Shown: positions 1 to 10,179 of the stretch, in pieces
How the letters are laid out: each line of letters opens with the position of its first letter
Position numbering within the stretch: position 1 is the stretch's first letter
DNA from: Phallus indusiatus
Lineage: Eukaryota; Basidiomycota; Agaricomycetes; Phallales; Phallaceae
Assembly: GCA_027605045.1 (NCBI GenBank)
Contig: JAQFWX010000066.1
Location: 62,001-126,000 of the forward strand
Reading direction: 5' to 3'
Length of the DNA stretch: 64,000 nt
The notes under the pieces: model-generated
Told to the model about the DNA's origin: nothing
Seen by the model: only the letters and a program-made list of their open reading frames with translations
The model's database searches: none
Position numbers and translations under genes: made by a program

Positions 1-472
1 TGCTAGACCATTCGGACTTAAGTTTTCTTTCTTTCTTTTACTTAGATTCAATCTTCAGCGTTCAGAAATCCTTTAAAATTCTGTTCCGTCTAGTTCCTTT
101 GTTTTATTTCCTCCATTTATCCATTTCTTTGTGTTTCTTTTGTCAGTTTCTCCATTTTGCTATTTTTCTGAAAAGACCGTCGTTAAAAAGGGGAATTAGA
201 GTTCCGGAATTAGCGGAAAATTAGTTAGACTAAAAATGTATTTAAGAACGTCGTTTTCGACGTAGAAAAACAAGTTCTATTCCCCCGTTTTACTCAGAAA
301 TCAACCTTAAGGTCGCATTTTCACTCAAAACTCGAAATTACTTTCAAAACCTACTTTATTTCTTATTCTACCATTACATCCTCTTATCTTACACTATTTT
401 ACTCTATTCTACTCCTTATTCACACACGCCGGCTCCCTTTCCTTCCTGATTACTCCTGACTCGCGCGCTTCA
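1..472. other. Unassigned left edge
   Basis: No gene is recognisable. The stretch is pyrimidine-rich with runs of T and ends in a short GC-rich piece before an LTR-H fragment. It resembles the untranslated part of a retroelement more than coding DNA, but I cannot assign it to a family. Confidence 0.4.
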
Positions 473-755
473 CTACTCACCTAGAGGAGGGAAAACCTAA
501 GAGAACAAGCTTAGGTATCCCCCTCTAGGGAAAACGCATATAAGTACAGGATGTGAGGTGCCCAACTGATCTCTGCGGGATCTGAGGGGATACAGATAGA
601 AATCGAAGTAAATTGAAGAGATCGAGAAATCGAAAGAACGACGGAAGTAGTGGAAACTGCAAAATACGGGAAATGAAGGGGATCATGATACGAAAAGAAA
701 CCGAAAGAAATCGAAGAAATCGAATAATTGGAAGAGGTGCTAGCGTACCGTGACA
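473..755 (-). repeat. LTR family H, truncated
   Basis: On the minus strand this matches the complete LTR-H copy at 9009-9361: same terminal TGTCACGGTACGC, same TATA region and the same start-site module containing AAGCTTGTTCT. The plus-strand left end (the LTR 3' end) is missing, so this is a fragment. No target duplication can be shown. Confidence 0.75.
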
Positions 756-943
756 GGAAATAGAAAGTATTCTATTTATATCATGGAACCTCACCGATCA
801 TCAAAGTCAATAAATCGGTGATCGGTAGTTCAAGAGATCGCATAGAGTGCGATCTCTATAAAGTTCGTTCGTTCGAAATCGAAAGGAATGTGAATTCGGT
901 GAAAATCAGAAAATCGGTGTCATGAGAAAATCAGCTCATGACA
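756..943. other. Possible LTR remnant ending in a palindrome
   Basis: No gene is seen. The stretch ends (918-943) with TGTCATGA ... TCATGACA, a palindromic end like those that begin or end LTR families B and C. It is therefore probably the end of another LTR. Confidence 0.35.
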
Positions 944-1076
944 AGTGACTATATTGAGAAAATACTAACTACTCACCTAGAGGGAGGGGACCCTAAGAGA
1001 ACAAGCTTAGGGACCCTCACTCTAGGTACAGCTACTATATACATAAACAATGATGCGGCATGTGGTAAGGATGCTC
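944..1076 (-). repeat. LTR family A fragment
   Basis: About 130 bp match the promoter and U5 portion of LTR A in reverse orientation, including the start-site hairpin and the TATA segment. Both ends of the LTR are missing. It is replaced on the right by the CCCGGGTA-rich repeat. Confidence 0.7.
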
Positions 1077-1520
1077 ACGGGTATTGAGATACCCAGGCTA
1101 CCCGGGTAATGATCCGCAGGTAACGGGTACCTGCTTACATAATTACCCGGGTCAATTTTACCTGCAGATCCGGGTTTCGCTTTTGGCAACAGGCAGGTAC
1201 CCGCAGGTATGCAATAACCTCGATCTGTGCCATATGTGTACAATTTTCTAGTGGGTTTCATTGTGATTTTTATTTTTATTTTTATTTTTGGCTCTAGAGA
1301 GCTCAAATTTTGCTTAAAATGCAAATAAAAAAATATGTAATGAATATTTTTTGAATATCTACAAGATAAGTCGGGCGCTTATTTAGGCGCCCGTGTTACA
1401 TAAGCAAAAAAGGTCTCAAATTGTCTAAACCAGAGAATTTTGAGGTATTCTCTGTTACCCGGGTACCTGCCACGGTTACCCATACCCGCACGGGTAATTA
1501 CCTGAGGATCCAGGTATCAC
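1077..1520. repeat. CCCGGGTA-rich repeat, possible non-autonomous element
   Basis: Both ends are crowded with ACCCGGGTA, ACGGGTACC and GCAGGTA words in roughly inverted arrangement around an AT-rich centre that contains a (TTTTTA)n-like tract. A short foldback or hAT-like non-autonomous element is plausible. I could not fix its exact ends or a target duplication. Confidence 0.4.
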
Positions 1521-1864
1521 TGTCAAGTACTGATATCTGGGAACGGTAACTGATACTGTAACGTATTTTAGTCACTGATAAATAGAATAATAACCATCAC
1601 CGTGGATTGACGATAGTCAGGACTTGGCCTCAACCTATAAGAGGTTGTGCCCCGACAGTCTTCCTTGTGGTTTGCCCTGATGTTCGTCACGAGCGTCAAG
1701 TTCGTCTAGGACGTCTCGAAGGAGTGCATTCCGAGCTTCAAGAGCTGCGAAATGTATCTCGTGTTGGATGAGATCAAGTTCAACAATAATAAAGAGGGCT
1801 TCGAGATGAAGCTCTCGGCAACGACGGATAATCTCCATTGCTGCAGATCTTGAATGATGATCTT

Positions 1865-2260
1865 TGTCAGGGTACGCTACCGCCGCCTCTCATTTTCTTA
1901 TTTATTATCATCGGCATCATTTCTTTTCTATTTTATTTATCATTTCCATATTTTACTTTCACTCTCCGTTTCCTTGTTCTGTCTCTATTTCACTTTCTCT
2001 ACTCGCGCGCGTCGCGCGCTCGTACCCGGCGTGATGCCCGTGACATCACGTCGCTTAGATTCGGCTTGGGCGCCTGGCACTTAGCTGTGCCAGGGCCGCA
2101 CGCCGCGTCGTCGTTTTGTGTATATAGTAGCTGTACCTAGAGTGAGGGTCCTTAAGCTTGTTCTCTTAGGATCCCCTCCCTCTAGGTGAGTAGTTAGTAC
2201 TTTCCCAATATATATCTCTTAGGATCCCCTCCCTCTAGCCTGAGCTGAGTAGCCCTAACA
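1865..2260 (+). repeat. 5' LTR of family A copy 1
   Basis: It begins TGTCAGGGTACG and ends CCCTAACA. A 22-bp direct repeat occurs at 2164-2185 and 2217-2238. The LTR carries its own promoter (see 2121-2186). Confidence 0.97.
2121..2186 (+). promoter_or_regulatory. LTR-A core promoter and start-site hairpin
   Basis: A TATATA box lies at 2121-2126. Thirty-three bases downstream, at 2154-2164, is AAGCTTGTTCT, the exact reverse complement of the sequence just after the LTR (2263-2273). It sits between the arms of an imperfect inverted repeat (about 2136-2155 and 2165-2186). The spacing suits an RNA polymerase II start, so the transcript would begin with its own primer sequence. The start is inferred from position and not shown directly. 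Confidence 0.65.
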
Positions 2261-2262
2261 GT

Positions 2263-2273
2263 AGAACAAGCTT
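2263..2273 (+). other. Self-complementary primer-binding site
   Basis: AGAACAAGCTT begins two bases after the LTR and is complementary over 11 nt to 2154-2164, the predicted 5' end of the mRNA. This is the arrangement known for Tf1/sushi elements, which prime from their own RNA 5' end and not from a tRNA. I see no tRNA-like primer site here. Confidence 0.7.
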
Positions 2274-2424
2274 CTACTCGCAGACTGGCCGTTTTTATCG
2301 ACACTCGCTATCGAAAAATCGCGCTCGACACCGACTATCGCAGTGTCGTATTTTTCCTTCGAGTCCCGTCTATAACCGACCCCTCTGCTCCATCTTAAAA
2401 ACCCCATTTTCCTTTCTCTCTCTC

Positions 2425-3735
2425 ATGGACTCTTCTCCTCCACCCTCTGCACCCCCACTCGTCACCCTCAACGATGTGGCGACTATTATTATGCGACAGT
2501 TCGCGGAAATGGATGCCCGCATGGCAAGACAGGAATCCCAGGCCTCCCAGATGATTGAGGTGCTGCAGAGCATCCGAGACGCGGCTAGAGCTGCTCCAAC
2601 CCAAAACCCCCCTGTGGGCGACGCGTCCTCGTCTGGACAACCACCGGCTCCTGAGCATCAAGCCAGTTCACGCTCTTCCCGAAATACCCGACCTGCTGTA
2701 CCTCCTTCGTTCGACGGAGATCGCTCCAAGGGTCGCGCCTTTTGGAACACTGTCGAGTTCTACATGAGTATATGCAGTCGCGACTTCGAGACTGACGAAC
2801 TCAAGATCGGCTGGGCGATGTCGTACATGAATGAAGGTCGTGCCCTTACCTTCAGTGAATCTATGCTGAAAAGGTATCAAAGGGGAGAGAAACCCTTCGC
2901 CGACTGGGACGCCTTTCGGGAAAGATTCAAGGCGGATTTCTTTCCACAATCCGAGCAAGAAGATGCCATCAACACCCTCTACTCCAACCGCTATGTCCAA
3001 GGCAACAGGACTGTGGAGGAGTATGTAGACGCCTTCCGCGTACTCATTGAGCACGCTGGCTTTACGGAAGGACTCGCCATTAACACGTACTTTCGTAACG
3101 GTTTAGACCCGGCAATTGCGTCTCTGGTGGCGACGATGAAAGACCGACCTGCGCTCCACGACTACGAAGGCTGGATCAGGCAAGCACGCATGTTTGACAT
3201 GGACAGGCGTGCCAACGAGGCCTTCACCGCTGCCCGCCGCCGACTCGTAGGCTCTGGGACGACTCAGACAAATCCCGCAGCTGTCCCCATTAATCGACCT
3301 CGTCCCAACCCTTTTCCGTCGTATCAGACCCTCCAGATCCAGAGGAGGCCCCCTGTCCCCTCCTATCAGGCTCCTCCCTATCCACCTCCCAGGCCAGCAT
3401 CTCAAATCGTGCCCACGTTGCCTCCAAGACCTGCGGCTCCTGCTCCTGCACCACAGGTTAGGCATGATCCGATGGACGTTGACGCTGCCCGTCGACGTGC
3501 TGGCCTAGAATCAACCAGGTGTCGTCGCTGTGGAGCAACAGGCCACTGGGCTCGCGAATGCCCTCGTGCATATGACATCCGGTATCTCCAGCCCGAGGAG
3601 TTAGACGACAGTATCACGCATCTGCTGGCCCAGAAAGACGCGTTGGAAGCCCAGACACGTGGTGACTCTGCTCTGACAGAGGGGGAGACTGTAGCTGCAA
3701 CAGAGGTAGAGGATTTTCAAAACGGCGACGAGTGA
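2425..3735 (+). CDS. gag: Gag, family A chromovirus
   Basis: A 436-residue capsid/nucleocapsid precursor that would assemble virus-like particles and bind the genomic RNA. The N-terminal part has a short coiled-coil-like stretch, then a low-complexity linker. The central region (about residues 85-250) has the aromatic and helical pattern of retrotransposon Gag. A Pro-rich linker leads to one CCHC zinc knuckle near residue 365 with spacing CX2CX4HX4C. The ATG at 2425 is the first in frame after the LTR and leader. The stop at 3733-3735 overlaps the pol frame, which is shifted by -1. Confidence 0.95.
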   Translation: MDSSPPPSAPPLVTLNDVATIIMRQFAEMDARMARQESQASQMIEVLQSIRDAARAAPTQNPPVGDASSSGQPPAPEHQASSRSSRNTRPAVPPSFDGDRSKGRAFWNTVEFYMSICSRDFETDELKIGWAMSYMNEGRALTFSESMLKRYQRGEKPFADWDAFRERFKADFFPQSEQEDAINTLYSNRYVQGNRTVEEYVDAFRVLIEHAGFTEGLAINTYFRNGLDPAIASLVATMKDRPALHDYEGWIRQARMFDMDRRANEAFTAARRRLVGSGTTQTNPAAVPINRPRPNPFPSYQTLQIQRRPPVPSYQAPPYPPPRPASQIVPTLPPRPAAPAPAPQVRHDPMDVDAARRRAGLESTRCRRCGATGHWARECPRAYDIRYLQPEELDDSITHLLAQKDALEAQTRGDSALTEGETVAATEVEDFQNGDE

Positions 3736-6700
3736 ACGATGCACCCTCGTTGCCGACATCTAATAGATTCGACATTTTGTACATAGATCGCGAACAAAAT
3801 GACATTCCTGATTCGAATCTAACTACCCCTGCTGCATCCCCTGATAAACCCAAAGAATCGCCTCCACCTGCCACACGTTCTGTTTCTACCCCATGTATGC
3901 TGTCGCCTTCTCAACGTCGCGCATTGCCAAGCGAATACCGACTCGCAGCTACTGCTGGTACGCAGAAGCTAGAGATCCCGGTGGAACTACAGAGTGTTGA
4001 CACTGGAGCCCTGCTGCACAGCAAGGCCATGCTGGACACTGGAGCTAGCGGTATGTTCCTCGATCACGACTTTGTCGAGAAGCATCGGCTTCCCTCCGTA
4101 CGTCTTGCTAAACCAATTCCCGTGTTTAACGTTGATGGCACGCCCAACCATGCTGGCTCTATCACCCACGTTGTCGACCTGGTTGTTCGATTTCGGGATC
4201 ACTCTGAACGCACCTTATTCGCCGTTACCTCGCTCAAGTATCCCGTCCTATTTGGGCTGCCATGGTTCAAGGCTCACAATCCCGTCATAGACTACACAAC
4301 TGGTCAAGTAGAGTTCATGCGCTGCAGCCCCAGTTGTCGGTCTTGTGCTCCACACTGGCCAGCGGGTAAGCTCTCTAGGCGTGCATTCCAACAGATCCGG
4401 CGCGCACCTCTACCAGAGCTTGACGACACCGAGGCCAATGATCCGGATATACCAGACCTGGTTGACGTCGAGTCTGAGATTGAAGAAGGTGATCGACTAT
4501 TCGCGATATCAATACTACCTGACGAGCCCGACACTCACCGCATATATGCCACCGAGACCATCTCCCAGCGACTGGCCCAGGCCCACGCCAACAACGCAGA
4601 CGCACCAGCTCCCAAGGGTTTTCGGGATATCGTGCCAGAGATGTTCCACGACTTTGCCGACATTTTCTCGAAGGAGTCGTTCGACTCGTTGCCGCAGTCA
4701 AAGAAGTGGGACCACCCGATAGAGCTGGTGCCGGGTTCTGAGCCTAAGTCTTGCAAGATCTACCCACTGTCGCCTAATGAACAGGCCGAGTTAGATGCGT
4801 TTTTAGAAGAAAACCTTGCGTCTGGACGAATCCGACCCTCCAAGTCGCCCATGGCATCCCCGGTATTCTTCATCAAGAAGAAAGATGGCTCTCTCCGTCT
4901 TATTCAAGACTATCGCGCGTTGAATGCCATGACGATCAAGAATCGCTACCCACTGCCTCTGATCTCGGAGCTCATCAATAAGCTACAGGGTGCCCGGTAC
5001 TTTACCAAACTGGACGTGCGCTGGGGCTACAACAACGTGCGGATAAAAGAAGGAGACGAGTGGAAGGCTGCTTTCCGCACCAATCGCGGCCTTTTCGAGC
5101 CCCTGGTGATGTTTTTTGGTCTCACTAACAGCCCTGCCACCTTCCAGACGATGATGAACGAGATCTTCGAGGATATGATCTCTGAAGGTGTCGTTGCCGT
5201 CTACATCGACGACATTCTCATCTACACTCGGAGTCGAGAACAGCACGACCAGATCACCCGACGTGTTCTCGAACGTCTTCGCGATCACAAGTTGTACCTC
5301 AAGGCAGAAAAGTGCGAATTTTGCCGGACCAAGATCGAGTACCTAGGCGTCGTCATTTCCGAGAACACCGTCGAGATGGATCCCGCGAAAGTCTCAGGTG
5401 TCAGAGACTGGCCTGTCCCGAAGAACGTCACTGAGGTCCAGTCCTTCCTAGGTTTCGCCAACTTCTATCGTCGGTTTATCAAGGACTTTGCGCGTATCGC
5501 CAATCCCATGTTTGGGTTAACCAAGAAGGACACCCCCTTCGTCTGGTCCGACAATTGTCAGCATGCCTTCGATACACTAAAGTCGTCTATCACGTCCGCC
5601 CCCATCCTCCTCATTCCCAACCCCGCTAACCCTTACAGAGTCGAGGCCGACAGTTCCGACTTTGCAACAGGTGCAGTTCTCTCACAGTTGTCGAACGATG
5701 ACGGCAAATGGCACCCAGTTGCATTCTTCTCGAAGGCCCTTAGCCCTGTCGAACGCAACTACGAGATTCACGACAAGGAAATGCTGGCTATCATACGGTC
5801 TCTAGAGGAATGGCGACACTTTCTTGAAGGCGCGTCTCATCCTATCGACATACGGACTGATCACAAGAATCTCGAGTACTTCATGTCCGCGCGTAACCTC
5901 AATCGTCGTCAAGCTAGATGGTCAGTATATCTCTCGCGTTTCGATTTTACTCTGCAGCATATACCGGGTAAATCGATGGGTAAACCTGATGGTCTATCCC
6001 GTCGGTCAGACCATGGCTCGGGAAAGGACGACAATCGTGGCATCACCCTAATCCGACCCGAAATGTTTGCAATCAATGCTCTGCAAACATTCCGTCTTAA
6101 AGGGGAGGAGGAGGACCTTTTACGCCAGATTCGCAAGGCCAAACGAGAAGGCAAGGTCGAAGATAGCGTGTCAAAAGCCGTTGCAACACTTCATGCCCTA
6201 GGTGGTCGCTCAGCTCACTCGTCGGAATGGTTCGAGGATCAGGACCTCCTCTATTATCGCGGCAAGGTTTACGTGCCAAACGTGGATGAACTGCGTCGGA
6301 AAATTCTTTCCAGACATCACGACACCAAACTCGGTGGCCATCCTGGTCGTTTCAAAACTCTCGAGCTCGTTTCGCGCACCTTTTGGTGGCCAGGTGTCTC
6401 TAGGTATGTACAACGCTATGTAGAGGCCTGCGATATGTGCCTACGCACGAAACCGTCTCGCCATGCTCCCTATGGCCTTCTCCGGCCCACAGAAGTGCCA
6501 AGTCGACCTTGGGAACACATCTCAGTCGATTTTATCGTAGAACTACCGGAATCCAACGGTTTCGACGCGATCCTCTCGGTCGTTGACTCTCTCACCAAAC
6601 GGGTTCACTTCGTGCCGACATTTACGACACTTGACGCGACAGGTCTAGCCCGACTGTACCTTCAACACGTCTGGAAGCTCCATGGTCTCCCCATGAAGGT

Positions 6701-7676
6701 GATCTCTGACAGAGGTCCCCAGTTCGCGTCCCGCTTCACACAGGAGCTTTCTAGGCTCCTTGGCATACGGCTTGCACCCTCAACGGCGTATCATCCTCAA
6801 ACCGATGGTCAGACAGAGCGGGTCAATGCAGAAGTTGAGCAGTACCTTCGACTTTTCACCTCAGAGCGGCAGGATGACTGGGACCAGATGCTGCCCCTGG
6901 CTGAGTTCGCATACAACAACCACGTACACTCAGCTACGCGTTCGACACCGTTTGAGCTCGACACTGGACGACATCCTCGTATGGGATTCGAACCGCTGGT
7001 TGCCGACTCAAAGATCGAATCTGTCAACGAGTTCAAGACGCGTATGGAGTCGACGATAGAGGAAGCCAAGGCCGCCATAGCCAAGTCGAAGGACGAGATG
7101 GCCAAGTACTACGATCGGAGACACATCCCGGCACCTGAATACAAGGTTGGCGACAAGGTATACCTCGATTCGAGCGACATTCGCACCACCAGGCCCTCCG
7201 CCAAATTATCACATCGGTACTTGGGGCCTTTTCCGATAGTCAGCAAGGTCGGGTCGCACGCATACAAGCTGCGTTTACCACTGTCGATGTCAAGGCTTCA
7301 TCCAGTATTCCACGTCGGGAAGTTACGTCCCAAGGTTGAAGATACGATCCCGGGTCGTCGCATTAAGGCCCCACCACCTCCTGAGGTCAGAGACGATGGT
7401 GAACACTATGTCGTGGAACGGATTTTAGACAGCCGTGTCTTCCGGAGACGACTCGAGTATAAGGTGCGTTGGGAAGGCTATGGTCCCGAGCATGACCAGT
7501 GGGAACCCGAGTCGAATATTGCAGCCCCGGATCTCATTAAGGAGTTCCACCGCGAACATCCGAGTGCGCCACGCTCGATAAATGGCCTTCTTTTCCATCG
7601 TCGCCCTCGGTTTGATTTCTCTAAGCTACAGGCGTCATTAGTCGAAGCTACAGGCGTCGGGACGCCGCCTCGTTGA
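3732..7676 (+). CDS. pol: Pol polyprotein, family A chromovirus
   Basis: An intact frame of about 1314 codons. Domains in order are aspartic protease with DTGASG at residue 102; reverse transcriptase with YIDD at 491; RNase H from about 630; integrase with an N-terminal HHCC finger near 860 and a catalytic D,D-35-E at about 931, 991 and 1027; a GPY/F-type module; and a C-terminal chromodomain at about 1226-1275, followed by a short tail. The chromodomain should direct integration to particular chromatin. The frame lies -1 to gag and is open upstream to 3666. There is no early ATG (the first codon here is GTG), so pol is probably made by -1 frameshifting. I do not see a canonical slippery heptamer in the 70-nt overlap. 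Confidence 0.96.
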   Translation: MNDAPSLPTSNRFDILYIDREQNDIPDSNLTTPAASPDKPKESPPPATRSVSTPCMLSPSQRRALPSEYRLAATAGTQKLEIPVELQSVDTGALLHSKAMLDTGASGMFLDHDFVEKHRLPSVRLAKPIPVFNVDGTPNHAGSITHVVDLVVRFRDHSERTLFAVTSLKYPVLFGLPWFKAHNPVIDYTTGQVEFMRCSPSCRSCAPHWPAGKLSRRAFQQIRRAPLPELDDTEANDPDIPDLVDVESEIEEGDRLFAISILPDEPDTHRIYATETISQRLAQAHANNADAPAPKGFRDIVPEMFHDFADIFSKESFDSLPQSKKWDHPIELVPGSEPKSCKIYPLSPNEQAELDAFLEENLASGRIRPSKSPMASPVFFIKKKDGSLRLIQDYRALNAMTIKNRYPLPLISELINKLQGARYFTKLDVRWGYNNVRIKEGDEWKAAFRTNRGLFEPLVMFFGLTNSPATFQTMMNEIFEDMISEGVVAVYIDDILIYTRSREQHDQITRRVLERLRDHKLYLKAEKCEFCRTKIEYLGVVISENTVEMDPAKVSGVRDWPVPKNVTEVQSFLGFANFYRRFIKDFARIANPMFGLTKKDTPFVWSDNCQHAFDTLKSSITSAPILLIPNPANPYRVEADSSDFATGAVLSQLSNDDGKWHPVAFFSKALSPVERNYEIHDKEMLAIIRSLEEWRHFLEGASHPIDIRTDHKNLEYFMSARNLNRRQARWSVYLSRFDFTLQHIPGKSMGKPDGLSRRSDHGSGKDDNRGITLIRPEMFAINALQTFRLKGEEEDLLRQIRKAKREGKVEDSVSKAVATLHALGGRSAHSSEWFEDQDLLYYRGKVYVPNVDELRRKILSRHHDTKLGGHPGRFKTLELVSRTFWWPGVSRYVQRYVEACDMCLRTKPSRHAPYGLLRPTEVPSRPWEHISVDFIVELPESNGFDAILSVVDSLTKRVHFVPTFTTLDATGLARLYLQHVWKLHGLPMKVISDRGPQFASRFTQELSRLLGIRLAPSTAYHPQTDGQTERVNAEVEQYLRLFTSERQDDWDQMLPLAEFAYNNHVHSATRSTPFELDTGRHPRMGFEPLVADSKIESVNEFKTRMESTIEEAKAAIAKSKDEMAKYYDRRHIPAPEYKVGDKVYLDSSDIRTTRPSAKLSHRYLGPFPIVSKVGSHAYKLRLPLSMSRLHPVFHVGKLRPKVEDTIPGRRIKAPPPPEVRDDGEHYVVERILDSRVFRRRLEYKVRWEGYGPEHDQWEPESNIAAPDLIKEFHREHPSAPRSINGLLFHRRPRFDFSKLQASLVEATGVGTPPR

Positions 7677-7687
7677 AGGGGGGATGG
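7675..7687 (+). other. Polypurine tract
   Basis: A run of purines (AAGGGGGGATGG) directly before the 3' LTR is the expected plus-strand primer. The decayed copy 2 has the same kind of tract before 15975. Confidence 0.75.
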
Positions 7688-8083
7688 TGTCAGGGTACGC
7701 TACCGCCGCCTCTCATTTTCTTATTTATTATCATCGGCATCATTTCTTTTCTATTTTATTTATCATTTCCATATTTTACTTTCACTCTCCGTTTCCTTGT
7801 TCTGTCTCTATTTCACTTTCTCTACTCGCGCGCGTCGCGCGCTCGTACCCGGCGTGATGCCCGTGACATCACGTCGCTTAGATTCGGCTTGGGCGCCTGG
7901 CACTTAGCTGTGCCAGGGCCGCACGCCGCGTCGTCGTTTTGTGTATATAGTAGCTGTACCTAGAGTGAGGGTCCTTAAGCTTGTTCTCTTAGGATCCCCT
8001 CCCTCTAGGTGAGTAGTTAGTACTTTCCCAATATATATCTCTTAGGATCCCCTCCCTCTAGCCTGAGCTGAGTAGCCCTAACA
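7688..8083 (+). repeat. 3' LTR of family A copy 1
   Basis: 396 bp, with no difference from 1865-2260 noticed by eye. It is followed by the target duplication ATCTT. Confidence 0.97.
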
Positions 8084-8824
8084 ATCTTGGTGTTCAATGA
8101 TGAGGAGAATAGAGGAGAAGAGATTATATAGAGATATCGAACTACATTTGATATTAAGTCTGAAGAACTATCTACGTGTATGCTAGGGTTTATATACACA
8201 TCAGATAAATAATTGGAGCTCAGTTCGAAATACAAACAAGTCGTGAGATTCGTAAGGGACGTTCATATATACAGGGTAGTTGCACTCATGTGATGACCAT
8301 GAGGCAGATAAGAACAAAGGGAAACACATACATGGACCTACACTTGTCATTGATGATCTCATAACCGGAACATGCGTGGGATGTTCTAGAAAGTACGATC
8401 CGCGGATGTTCCAGGAGTTAAGAGAGACGGGTATGTCTCTTTTTGAGTTGTGAGGTTGTTACGCGACGGGGTCGGGATGACTAAGCAAGGCTCGGGAGGA
8501 TCGGACGTGGGTCGGATGTTGGTCGGCTTCAACTTACTCTTGAGTTGCGCCCTCACGGTGCGTCACCAACAATTTCGGGTCGGGCTGGGTCTCCGATGTA
8601 CAAGTGACGTCGGAGTTACTAGGAGTGAGACTGAGCTGCGAAGCTGCGAAGTCTCGAGGCTAGGGAAAGGGTCAGAGAGGTGGGACAAGGATAGAGTTGG
8701 GTCGGAGAGGTTATCAGAGGTTAGGAGTGAGGTCGGAGAAATCGGTCAGAGGTAGTTGTTGAAGAAGATAGACACAACGTCGCCGACGACATTCGAGGAT
8801 GTCGTCAACGACGACAAGGGATCT

Positions 8825-9576
8825 TGTTAGGGCACGATCGTTCAGTGATTAGACTTAAGGATCAGACTGCTACTATAACCCAGTAACCCAGTCTATAATA
8901 GCGCAAGGAACTACACATGCGCGCACAGTTGTATATATACATGATTACGCTATCTCTAACCAATAGCTATCAGGTGCATTATCTACCAATAGGAAGAGCG
9001 GTAGTCAATGTTAGGGCGACTCAGGGCACACACCTAGAGGAGGGAAAACCTAAGATCTATTGAGGGGCAGCGACTAACTACTCACCTAGAGGAGGAAAAA
9101 CCTAAGAGAACAAGCTTAGGTATCCCCCTCTAGGGAAAACGCATATAAGTACAGGATACGAAGCGCTCGACTGATCCCCATGGGATCCGAGGAGATACAG
9201 ACAGAAATCGAGGAAAATCGAAGAGATCGAAAAATCGAGAAAACGATGGAACTAATGGAAACGGCAAGGTACGGGAAATGAAGGAAATCGTAACACGAAA
9301 TGAAACTGAAAGAAAATCGAAGAAATCGAATAATCGGAAAAGGCGCTAGCGTACCGTGACAGTCGAGGACATACGGATGACATAGAGAAGGAGGGAGATA
9401 TGACAGAATGGAGCGAACGGAGAAACGGGGAGAGTTCGGGAGAATACGCGAGGGCAAGTACGGACCGGTATACCGGGTACCGTATGACCGACGTAGAGCG
9501 CGTAGGCATCTAAGTAGGTTATACTATACTATGCTAATATACTAGAATGACCGTGAGCCTGGGACGTACCCTGACA
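8825..9576 (-). repeat. Solo LTR family E, with LTR H inside
   Basis: TGTTAGGGCACG ... CCCTGACA, target duplication GATCT on both sides. Removing the nested LTR H leaves about 394 bp, the same as the other three family-E copies (12703, 25306, 26656). Confidence 0.92.
9009..9361 (-). repeat. Solo LTR family H
   Basis: A complete 353-bp LTR inserted in LTR E. The flanks are GTCAA and GTCGA; the uninterrupted family-E copy at 26656 reads GTCGA here, so one flank has a point change. On the minus strand it has a TATA-like TTATAT and the same AAGCTTGTTCT start-site module as LTR A. Confidence 0.88.
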
Positions 9577-9783
9577 GATCTAAGATGAGATTGGATCGAG
9601 ATATGAAACGTGTGAGAGAATGGGCGGAATAAGATCTATATCAGAACTGGAGAAGTAGTTACAGGAAGCTCGATCTTTAAATAGCTATGAAACTAAATAG
9701 AGACCTGAAACAGGTTATAACAAGATAACAAGGACGGAAAAGGAAATGGTTTGGAATGGGGAGACAAAAGAATATAAGCGAGG

Positions 9784-10179
9784 TGTTAGGGCTACTCAGC
9801 TCACACTAGAGGGAGGGGATCCTAAGATAATATATTAAGGAGAATACTAACTACTCACCTAGAGGGAGGGGATCCTAAGAGAACAAGCTTAGGGACCCTC
9901 ACTCTAGGTACAGCTACTATATACATAAAACGACGACACGGCGTGTGGCCCTGACACAGCTAAGTGCCAGGCACCCAAGCCGAACCTAAGCGATGTGATG
10001 TCACGGGCATCACACCGGGTACGAGCACGTGACCCGCGCGAGTAGAGAAAGTGAAACAGAGACAGAACAAGGAAACGGAGAGTGAAAGTAAAACATGGAA
10101 ATGATAAATAAAATAGAAACGAAATGATGCCGATGATAATAAATAAGAAAATGAGAGACGGTGGTAGCGTACCCTGACA
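9784..10179 (-). repeat. Solo LTR family A
   Basis: 396 bp, TGTTAGGGCTAC ... CCCTGACA on the plus strand, with target duplication CGAGG at both ends. It is inserted in LTR J. Confidence 0.95.

Larger units (their letters stand above)
1865..8083 (+). mobile_element. Complete Ty3/gypsy chromovirus, family A copy 1
   Basis: This is a 6219-bp LTR retrotransposon with two 396-bp LTRs that look identical by eye, gag, pol and a purine tract. The 5-bp target duplication ATCTT lies at 1860-1864 and 8084-8088. Gag and pol have no stop codons. Identical LTRs and intact frames mean the insertion is very recent and the copy may be able to move. Other family-A LTRs inserted elsewhere in the window show that the family has been active repeatedly. 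Pol order (protease, RT, RNase H, integrase, chromodomain) is that of the Metaviridae chromovirus lineage. Confidence 0.97.
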
